NCBI GenBank assembly: GCA_017503885.1
Contig: JAFVSF010000267.1
Span: forward strand, 1-15,209
Direction of reading: 5' to 3'
Origin: Clostridia bacterium
GTDB taxonomy: Bacteria; Bacillota; Clostridia; Christensenellales; Borkfalkiaceae
Length of the DNA: 15,209 bases
The position numbers and the translations under genes are program-made. Numbering within the stretch: position 1 is the stretch's first letter; every line of letters starts with the position of its first letter. Positions 1-4,735 of the stretch are shown piece after piece. Under the pieces are notes generated by a model. That model was not told the origin of the DNA, searched no databases, and saw nothing but the letters and a program-made list of their open reading frames with translations.

Positions 1-1032
1 ATAACCGTTTTTAGTGGCTTTTACCTCGTGAGAATATTTAGCCTCGCCAAGTAGTCTTGTATCTTCTACCACAGCCTCTACGCCACCTTGCGCCTTTATC
101 ATTTTTCTTAAAGTTTCAAGGGCTTTTCCACTACTTATCGCATCTTCTACAAGCCTTTTGCAACTCTCTCTTTCGCCTTTACCCGAAAGATAAAGCATTT
201 CTACGGCAAGTGCCGTGCAAACCTCTAAAAAGTCCTTTTCGCCGTTGCCTTTAAGTGTTTCTATCGCCTCTTTAACCTCTAACGAATTGCCGATTGCCCT
301 ACCTAAAGGTATATCCATATCGGTTATGAGAGCAACAGTTTTTTTACCTGCGTTTTTGCCTATCCCAACCATAATTTGGGCAAGCGATTTGCTATCTTCT
401 AAACTCTTCATAAACGAGCCACTGCCCGTTTTTACGTCTAAAACAATCACGTCGTCGTCTGCTGCAAGTTTTTTACCCATTATACTAGATGCAATGAGTG
501 GCATACTATCAACTGTTGCAGTAACGTCACGAAGAGCGTACAACTTTTTATCGGCAGGAGCAAGGTCTGCACTTTGCCCAACGATACATACGCCAACCTC
601 GTTTACGATTTTTATAAACTCATCTTTAGGGATTTGAACGTTAAAATTAGGTATAGACTCTAGTTTATCTATCGTACCACCCGTATGCCCTAGCCCTCGC
701 CCACTCATTTTAGCAACTTTAACGCCGAGGCTTGCAACGATAGGTGCAACTACAAGGCTAGTTTTATCGCCAACGCCACCCGTTGAGTGCTTGTCTGCCC
801 TTATTCCGTTTACGCTAGAAAAATCTAACACCTCGCCGGAATTTCTAACTGCCAAGGTAAGGTTTGTAGTTTCCTCTAAAGTCATACCCTTAAAATAGAT
901 TGCCATGCAAAGAGCCGAGGCTTGATAATCGGGAATATCGCCTTTAACGTAGCCGTCTATAAAAAACTCTATCTCTTCTTTAGAAAGGGCGTTGCCGTCC
1001 CTTTTCTTTTTTATAATATCATAAATTCTCAT
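1..1032 (-). CDS. pdp: pyrimidine-nucleoside phosphorylase (3' end outside the window)
   Basis: Reversible phosphorolysis of thymidine, deoxyuridine or uridine to the base and (deoxy)ribose-1-phosphate, in the cytoplasm. The 344 visible codons match the thymidine/pyrimidine phosphorylase family from the first residue (MRIYDIIKKKRDG). Visible motifs are KHSTGGVGDK (residues 81-90, phosphate and glycine-rich loop), the family signature SGRGLGHTGGTIDKLE (110-125), YALRDVT (165-171) and ASSIMGKK (181-188), which hold the pyrimidine-contacting Arg, Ser and Lys. Family members have about 430-440 residues, so about 90 C-terminal residues lie beyond base 1. It is the third gene of a deoC-deoD-pdp operon and starts 33 nt after the deoD stop. 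The only good Shine-Dalgarno (AGGTGG, 1059-1064) is 26 nt from the ATG, which is too far for normal use. The ATG at 1032 is kept because the homologous N-terminus begins there. The gene is in the same frame as deoD. Whether it is strictly thymidine phosphorylase (deoA) or the broader Pdp cannot be fixed; the Bacillota context favours Pdp. Confidence 0.95.
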   Translation of the reverse strand, partial: MRIYDIIKKKRDGNALSKEEIEFFIDGYVKGDIPDYQASALCMAIYFKGMTLEETTNLTLAVRNSGEVLDFSSVNGIRADKHSTGGVGDKTSLVVAPIVASLGVKVAKMSGRGLGHTGGTIDKLESIPNFNVQIPKDEFIKIVNEVGVCIVGQSADLAPADKKLYALRDVTATVDSMPLIASSIMGKKLAADDDVIVLDVKTGSGSFMKSLEDSKSLAQIMVGIGKNAGKKTVALITDMDIPLGRAIGNSLEVKEAIETLKGNGEKDFLEVCTALAVEMLYLSGKGERESCKRLVEDAISSGKALETLRKMIKAQGGVEAVVEDTRLLGEAKYSHEVKATKNGY

Positions 1033-1065
1033 ATTTTTACTATTAATCGACTTATACGCCACCTT

Positions 1066-1773
1066 TTATGCAATTTCAAGGGCAATTTCCATCATTTGAT
1101 TAAAAGACTTTTCTCTTTCTTCTGAAGTGGTGTTTTCTTCTGGGTAAATAAAAGAATCGCTAACAGTGAGTATTGCCAAAGCGTTTTTGCCAAGTCTTGA
1201 TGCAGTTGAATAAAGTGCCGCCGCCTCCATTTCTACGCCTAAAACACCCATTTTAGCCCACTCTAACCCAGAGTTAGCGTCGTCGTAAAAGGTATCGGAA
1301 GAAAGAATATTTCCCACCTTAAAATTAACGCCCTTTTGCTTGCAACCTAAAACTGCCTTTTCTAAAAGGTCGTAACTTGCTATCGGGCAAAACGTACCTG
1401 GAAGACGGTATTGCATTGCAAAATTACTATTAGAGCAAGCACCCATAGCAAGTATAATATCTCTCGCATGCAAGTCCTTATCAAAACTACCACAAGAGCC
1501 TACTCTAATTATATTTTCTACGCCGTAAAAGGCAAAGAGTTCGTATGAATATATACCGATTGAAGGTTGTCCCATACCGGATGCCATAACGGACACACGT
1601 TTGCCTTTATAGTAACCAGTAAAGCCTTTAACACCCCTAACGTCGTTTACCAAAACGTAATCGGTAAGATAAGTTTTTGCAATATATTCTGCTCGTTTAG
1701 GATCGCCCGGCATAAGTACTGTTTTGGCGAAATCGCCTTGCTTTGCCTCAATATGAGGAGTCGGAACTGCCAT
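1066..1773 (-). CDS. deoD: DeoD-type purine-nucleoside phosphorylase
   Basis: Cleaves purine (deoxy)nucleosides with phosphate to the free base and (deoxy)ribose-1-phosphate; hexameric cytoplasmic enzyme of nucleoside salvage. The 235-residue length fits the DeoD family. Seen in order: PHIEAK with the conserved His (residue 7), MPGDPKRAEYIA (21-32, phosphate-binding Gly and Arg), IIRVGSCGS (88-96, phosphate Arg90), VEMEAA (180-185, ribose-binding Glu/Met/Glu), and TVSDSF (203-208) with Asp206 at the position of the catalytic Asp that protonates N7. Arg220 in EER matches the partner Arg of the E. coli enzyme. The C-terminus is a few residues shorter than in E. coli. The start is supported by AGGAGG at 1783-1788, 9 nt upstream. 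The first 26 nt overlap the end of deoC out of frame, so translation is probably coupled. Confidence 0.96.
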   Translation of the reverse strand: MAVPTPHIEAKQGDFAKTVLMPGDPKRAEYIAKTYLTDYVLVNDVRGVKGFTGYYKGKRVSVMASGMGQPSIGIYSYELFAFYGVENIIRVGSCGSFDKDLHARDIILAMGACSNSNFAMQYRLPGTFCPIASYDLLEKAVLGCKQKGVNFKVGNILSSDTFYDDANSGLEWAKMGVLGVEMEAAALYSTASRLGKNALAILTVSDSFIYPEENTTSEEREKSFNQMMEIALEIA

Positions 1774-2428
1774 CGTAATTTACCTCCTTAACAGCCTTTA
1801 CAACCTTGCTTGTACCAAGCCTATTAGCACCAAGGTCTATAAATTTTTGAGCGTCATCAAGGGTTTTTATACCCCCTGCCGCCTTAATTTTTACACTTTG
1901 ACCTACGTTTGCCTTAAAAAGCGAAACGTCTTCAAAAGTCGCCCCCGAAGTCGAAAAACCAGTAGAAGTCTTTATAAAATCTGCCCCTGCCTCGGTAACG
2001 ATTTGGCACATTTTTATCTTCTCATCATCAGTTAAAAGACAAGTTTCGATAATAACCTTTAACACCTTACCCCCACAAGCAGATTTAAGGTTTTTAATCT
2101 CATCTAAAACGTAGTCGTAATCGCCAGATTTCAACTTGCCGATATTTATTACCATATCAATCTCATCTGCTCCCTTTTTGATAGCATCGAGAGTTTCAAA
2201 CACCTTGCAAGCCGTAGTATTGTAGCCGTTAGGAAAACCTATAACCGTGCAAATTTTAAGTTTATCGCCCACGTAGTTTTTTGCAAATTCTACGTATGCA
2301 GGTGGTATGCAAGCAGACGCAACGCCAAACTTTACGGCATCGTCTAAAATAGCCTTTATCTCCTCTTCGGTTGCCGTTACCGAAAGTAAAGTATGGTCGC
2401 ATTTAGATAATATATTTTTGATATCCAT
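1748..2428 (-). CDS. deoC: deoxyribose-phosphate aldolase
   Basis: Class I aldolase that splits 2-deoxy-D-ribose-5-phosphate into glyceraldehyde-3-phosphate and acetaldehyde, the step that drains deoxynucleoside sugar into glycolysis. The 226-residue product has the hallmarks: EIDMVINIG with Asp91, DFIKTSTGF with the Schiff-base Lys153, and KIKAAGGIK with the second active-site Lys182. I chose the ATG at 2428 rather than an in-frame ATG at 2446 because AGGAG at 2436-2440 sits 7 nt before it and DeoC homologues begin close to this residue; the earlier start would overlap that site. It is first in the operon, directly behind a good promoter. The last 8-10 residues (ending YDGSSDSSY) are encoded over the ribosome binding site and first codons of deoD and look like a non-conserved tail. 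Confidence 0.96.
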   Translation of the reverse strand: MDIKNILSKCDHTLLSVTATEEEIKAILDDAVKFGVASACIPPAYVEFAKNYVGDKLKICTVIGFPNGYNTTACKVFETLDAIKKGADEIDMVINIGKLKSGDYDYVLDEIKNLKSACGGKVLKVIIETCLLTDDEKIKMCQIVTEAGADFIKTSTGFSTSGATFEDVSLFKANVGQSVKIKAAGGIKTLDDAQKFIDLGANRLGTSKVVKAVKEVNYDGSSDSSY

Positions 2429-2449
2429 AATTATTCTCCTATGCAAGAT

Positions 2450-2478
2450 ATTTTAACATAAATTTAAGGAGTTTTCAA
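2450..2478 (-). promoter_or_regulatory. sigma-A promoter of the deoC-deoD-pdp operon
   Basis: On the minus strand TTGAAA (2473-2478) and TAAAAT (2450-2455) are separated by exactly 17 bp. The -10 lies about 20 nt before the deoC start, giving a very short leader of roughly 15 nt. Inference from sequence only. Confidence 0.75.
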
Positions 2479-2495
2479 CAGTTTTATAAATTTTA

Positions 2496-2509
2496 ACAAA
2501 ACGCTTACA
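2496..2509 (-). promoter_or_regulatory. possible cre (CcpA) operator
   Basis: TGTAAGCGTTTTGT on the minus strand matches the cre consensus TGWAANCGNTNWCA at all fixed positions except the last two. It lies about 17 bp upstream of the deoC -35 box, between the divergent deoC and crtO-like promoters. Catabolite control of deoxynucleoside operons by CcpA is established in Bacillus subtilis; here it is inferred from one imperfect site. A position upstream of -35 would fit activation or weak repression. Confidence 0.4.
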
Positions 2510-2525
2510 TTTTATTCATATACGC

Positions 2526-2557
2526 TTAACCACACTTTAACAATATTATTATATAAT
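2526..2557 (+). promoter_or_regulatory. probable promoter of the crtO-like gene
   Basis: A consensus -10 hexamer TATAAT lies at 2552-2557, 24 nt before the start codon. No good -35 is seen at 17 bp; TTAACC at 2526-2531 would need a 20-bp spacer, or 17 bp to an alternative -10 (TTATAT, 2549-2554). The region is an AT-rich near-palindrome, so the exact -10 is uncertain. Confidence 0.35.
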
Positions 2558-2581
2558 ATTCAAAAACCAAAGAGGCGTTAT

Positions 2582-3049
2582 ATGAATTTATTAAATTGCG
2601 TGCTTTATATAATAATAACAGGCATTGTAATATTTTTTATAGGAAGAATTTTTCCTAGAAAATGGATAAAGGAGAATAAATTTCCTTTTAAAAGTTTTAA
2701 ATGGGAAAAAGACGGTAAAATTTACGATAGAATAAAAATTAAAAAATGGAAAACTAGGCTACCCGATGCAAGCCTTATTATAGGCAGATTTTTTCCTAAA
2801 TTTTTACCTAAAAAGAGAATTGAGGGAGCAAAAAAAGCAAAGGTTGCAGTGCTTGTAAAAGAGAGTTGCATTGCAGAATCTACACATTTCTTAAGTGCTT
2901 TAGCAGGCTTATTTTGCATAAAAATATGGAGGTTTTGGGGTGCTATCGTTTCTATAATTTGGGCTTTGTGGAATATGCTTTTCATATTAATTCAACGCTA
3001 CAATAGGCCAAGACTTATAGCAACGCAAAATAAAATTTTAATTGCCTAA
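2582..3049 (+). CDS. CrtO-like glycosyl-4,4'-diaponeurosporenoate acyltransferase family protein
   Basis: Small membrane protein of 155 residues. It resembles Staphylococcus aureus CrtO, which acylates the glucose of glycosyl-diaponeurosporenoate in the last step of staphyloxanthin synthesis. Visible features: a first membrane segment (about residues 5-23), the block FKSFKWEKDGKIY (36-48) followed by IKKWKTRLPDA (53-63), AExxHFLS (98-105), a second hydrophobic region (about 104-137) and a C-terminal QRYNRPRL (138-145). The same blocks occur in the same order in CrtO (about 165 residues). The start is set by AGAGG at 2571-2575, 6 nt before the ATG. No other carotenoid gene is visible, so the true acceptor may be another glycolipid or surface glycan. 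It is the only plus-strand gene, divergent from deoC and convergent with the F420 ligase-like gene. Family assignment is strong; substrate is unknown. Confidence 0.8.
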   Translation: MNLLNCVLYIIITGIVIFFIGRIFPRKWIKENKFPFKSFKWEKDGKIYDRIKIKKWKTRLPDASLIIGRFFPKFLPKKRIEGAKKAKVAVLVKESCIAESTHFLSALAGLFCIKIWRFWGAIVSIIWALWNMLFILIQRYNRPRLIATQNKILIA

Positions 3050-3054
3050 AAATT

Positions 3055-3087
3055 AAGGGCATAGCGACAAACGTCGCTATGCCCTTT
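3055..3087. terminator. bidirectional terminator between convergent genes
   Basis: Perfect 14-bp stem AAGGGCATAGCGAC (3055-3068) with its complement at 3073-3086 and an AAAC loop. It lies 5 nt after the crtO-like stop and 5 nt after the end of the convergent minus-strand gene. The minus-strand transcript continues as TTAATTTTT, a fair U-tract; the plus-strand tail is only TTT. Confidence 0.85.
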
Positions 3088-3091
3088 AGTA

Positions 3092-4264
3092 TTACATTGA
3101 GAAGTTTTTAAAGTAGTTTTGAATTAAGATAATTGGCGTTCCCTTATCTCCACTACCACTAGTGAGGTCTGAAAGACTTGCTAAAAGGTCGGTAAGTTGA
3201 CGTGGAGTTGTACCTTGAGATTTAATGTTGTTAACAAGGTCGTCCTCTTTGTTACGAATCATCTCTTTCATAGCCTCGATAGCCTCTTCGCCAGTAAGAC
3301 CTGCTAAGTCGTTATCTGCTAAATACTTGAGTTTGATTTCGTTAGGCTTGCCTGAAAGACCAGATGTAAATGCAGGAGATGCAACAGGGTCTGCAAGTTC
3401 CCAAATACCACATACAGGGTCTTTAAACGCACCGTCGCCATAAACCATACATTCGATAGTTTTGCCTGTTCTTGCCTTAAATTCAGCTTGAAGAGCATCT
3501 ACGAACTTTTGAGCGTCTCTTGGAAAAAGTTTAACGCTGTTTTCGGTTGCAAGGTTGCTACCTAAAACACCAAATCTTTCGTTATAACCACTACCGTCTA
3601 CTGATTTGTTTAAAATTTCATCTAAAGTTATAATCTTTTCGCCACCAGCATTCTTTAAAATCTTTTGAGTACGGAAACGAGAGTGAATATCTGCACAGAT
3701 TACGTTTTTAGTGTATTTTAAAATTTCCGTAGGATTGTTAGCGAGAATAACTTGACAACCTGCAGTCTTTTCGTAATATTCGATATAATCAACGCCAGTA
3801 AACGTATGACGAACGTCGCCAAATTTTGCGTGGAATTCTTCGCCTGTAAATACGTCTGTATATGGATTAACACCAGTTTCCATAAGTTTTTCTGGTGTAA
3901 CGAAACTATTACCAACCTCATCTGATGGATAAGAGAGTTGAACGATAAGTTTTTTAACGCCTTTAGCAATACCCTTTAATACCATTGAAAAACGGTTTCT
4001 TGATAAAATTGGGAAAACGAGACCAACCGTTTCGTCACCGAATTTTGATTTTACGTCTTGTGCTATTTGTTCAACGGTTGCATAGTTACCTTGCGATCTT
4101 GCAAGAACAGCCTCGGTTACGGCTACAACGTCTTTATCTTGAAGTGGAAAACCACCTTGAGCAGAAGCGTTGATTACACAATCAGCAGTAATTTTTACAA
4201 GGTCGTCGCCTTGACGAATAATAGGCGCTCTAACACCACGTGATATAGTTCCTTGATAATCCAT
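3092..4264 (-). CDS. coenzyme F420-0:L-glutamate ligase-like protein
   Basis: The 390-residue product begins with the layout of the CofE/F420_ligase family: GVRAPIIRQGDDLVKI (residues 10-25, like the family's R-x-P-(L/I)-I-x-x-G-D-D-L), LQDKDVVAVTEAVLARSQGN (41-60, like D-G-D-V-(L)-V-V-(T/S)-x-K-x-V-S-K-x-E-G), and later YGDGAFKDPVCGIWELADP (275-293). In archaea and actinobacteria CofE adds glutamate to F420-0 with GTP. It is much longer than archaeal CofE (about 250 residues); this long form is one I recall from Clostridia annotated as an F420 ligase, without a proven reaction. No other F420 gene is seen here. It is a single-gene unit with its own promoter (4303-4331), a GAGAGG ribosome binding site about 7 nt before the ATG, and a downstream terminator. 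No signal peptide or membrane segment, so cytoplasmic. Function beyond family membership is unknown. Confidence 0.75.
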   Translation of the reverse strand: MDYQGTISRGVRAPIIRQGDDLVKITADCVINASAQGGFPLQDKDVVAVTEAVLARSQGNYATVEQIAQDVKSKFGDETVGLVFPILSRNRFSMVLKGIAKGVKKLIVQLSYPSDEVGNSFVTPEKLMETGVNPYTDVFTGEEFHAKFGDVRHTFTGVDYIEYYEKTAGCQVILANNPTEILKYTKNVICADIHSRFRTQKILKNAGGEKIITLDEILNKSVDGSGYNERFGVLGSNLATENSVKLFPRDAQKFVDALQAEFKARTGKTIECMVYGDGAFKDPVCGIWELADPVASPAFTSGLSGKPNEIKLKYLADNDLAGLTGEEAIEAMKEMIRNKEDDLVNNIKSQGTTPRQLTDLLASLSDLTSGSGDKGTPIILIQNYFKNFSM

Positions 4265-4302
4265 ATTTTAACCTCTCGCTTAGAATTATTTCTAACTACA
4301 TA

Positions 4303-4331
4303 ATTTTATTGCATTTCGTTTTATTTGTCAA
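4303..4331 (-). promoter_or_regulatory. sigma-A promoter of the F420 ligase-like gene
   Basis: On the minus strand a perfect -35 TTGACA (4326-4331), a 17-bp spacer and TAAAAT as -10 (4303-4308), with the start codon about 39 nt further on. It lies downstream of the terminator at 4429-4463, so this gene is transcribed independently of the giant gene. Confidence 0.85.
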
Positions 4332-4428
4332 TTATTTGAGAATATTTTTTTTGCACCTATATAAAATTTTATAAAAAATTTCCACACAGTAATTTTAGAA
4401 AAATAAAATACTACTATTATATAATGAT

Positions 4429-4463
4429 AAAAGGAGCAATAAACCATTGTTTTTGCTCCTTTT
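4429..4463. terminator. intrinsic terminator hairpin, symmetric on both strands
   Basis: AAAAGGAGCAA (4429-4439) pairs fully with TTGCTCCTTTT (4453-4463), with a 13-nt loop. On either strand the stem ends in T4, typical of a bidirectional terminator. For minus-strand transcription it is a third possible stop after the giant gene and insulates the F420 ligase-like gene. Confidence 0.75.
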
Positions 4464-4487
4464 AATTGTTTTTATAGGTTTAAATCT

Positions 4488-4568
4488 TTAGTAACAAGTT
4501 AGACGAGGCTCGAAAAGGGTAACCGGAAGGGATAGACCTTGTTGGTCATCCCAATCGATTACCCTTTT
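4488..4568. repeat. element A: conserved 25-mer plus long hairpin with invariant tip
   Basis: Plus-strand order: a 25-mer (4488-4512, begins TTAGTAACAAG, ends GACGAGGCTCG), a left stem (AAAAGGGTAACCG, 4513-4525), a second short stem GGG (4529-4531), the 18-nt tip ATAGACCTTGTTGGTCAT (4532-4549), CCC (4550-4552) and the right stem CGATTACCCTTTT (4556-4568). There is one C/A mismatch and a 3x3 internal loop. Inside the tip, GACC and GGTC close the loop TTGTT with one bulged A. The 25-mer and the tip also occur in element B; the stem sequences do not. Strand of function is unknown. On the minus strand the hairpin ends in T4 and could act as a weak terminator. I do not recognise a family. Confidence 0.8.
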
Positions 4569-4617
4569 TAGAAACGATGTATTGCGTTGTTTATACGCAT
4601 TTAAAGTATTGATGCCG

Positions 4618-4693
4618 TTAGAAACAAGTTAGACGAGGCTCGTAAAAAAGGGCGGACACAATAGACCTTGTTGGTCATTGTGTTCGCCCTTTT
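4618..4693. repeat. element B: second copy of the 25-mer plus hairpin
   Basis: Same architecture as element A, 130 bp further right. The 25-mer (4618-4642) differs from that of A at one base. The tip ATAGACCTTGTTGGTCAT (4661-4678) is identical. The stem is a continuous 17 bp (4646-4662 with 4677-4693) with a single G-T pair; below the tip it reads GGGCGGACACA, unlike A apart from the AAAAGGG foot. On the minus strand the stem is followed by T6, so it is a credible intrinsic terminator 43 nt after the giant gene's stop codon. The conserved 25-mer lies just beyond that T-tract. Confidence 0.8.
4644..4693 (-). terminator. likely intrinsic terminator of the giant gene (hairpin of element B)
   Basis: In the minus-strand transcript the 17-bp stem of element B is preceded by AAAA and followed by six U (4644-4649). 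Position shortly after the stop codon, stem strength and U-tract fit Rho-independent termination. The hairpin of element A, about 130 nt later with U4, would be a weaker backup. Confidence 0.65.
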
Positions 4694-4735
4694 GCGACAG
4701 TTAACGAAGTATAACGCCGTTTATAACGGCATCAA

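Noticed and set aside
215..637. Plus-strand 140-codon ORF.
   Set aside because: Lies opposite the strongly conserved pdp frame and has no ribosome binding site or recognisable protein features.
2429..2446. Earlier in-frame start for deoC at 2446.
   Set aside because: The AGGAG at 2436-2440 is placed for the ATG at 2428 and would be inside the gene if the earlier start were used.
4498..4520. Hammerhead-like core (GACGAG...CTCGAAAA) in element A.
   Set aside because: The CUGA part is not matched, stem II would be too short, and element B lacks the GAAA.
4488..4693. Integron attC site: GTTAGAC in the 25-mer fits the GTTRRRY core and its complement fits RYYYAAC.
   Set aside because: attC needs the two cores at opposite ends of one palindrome. 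Here the core is on one side only, and the hairpin tip rather than the core arms is conserved. No integron integrase is visible.
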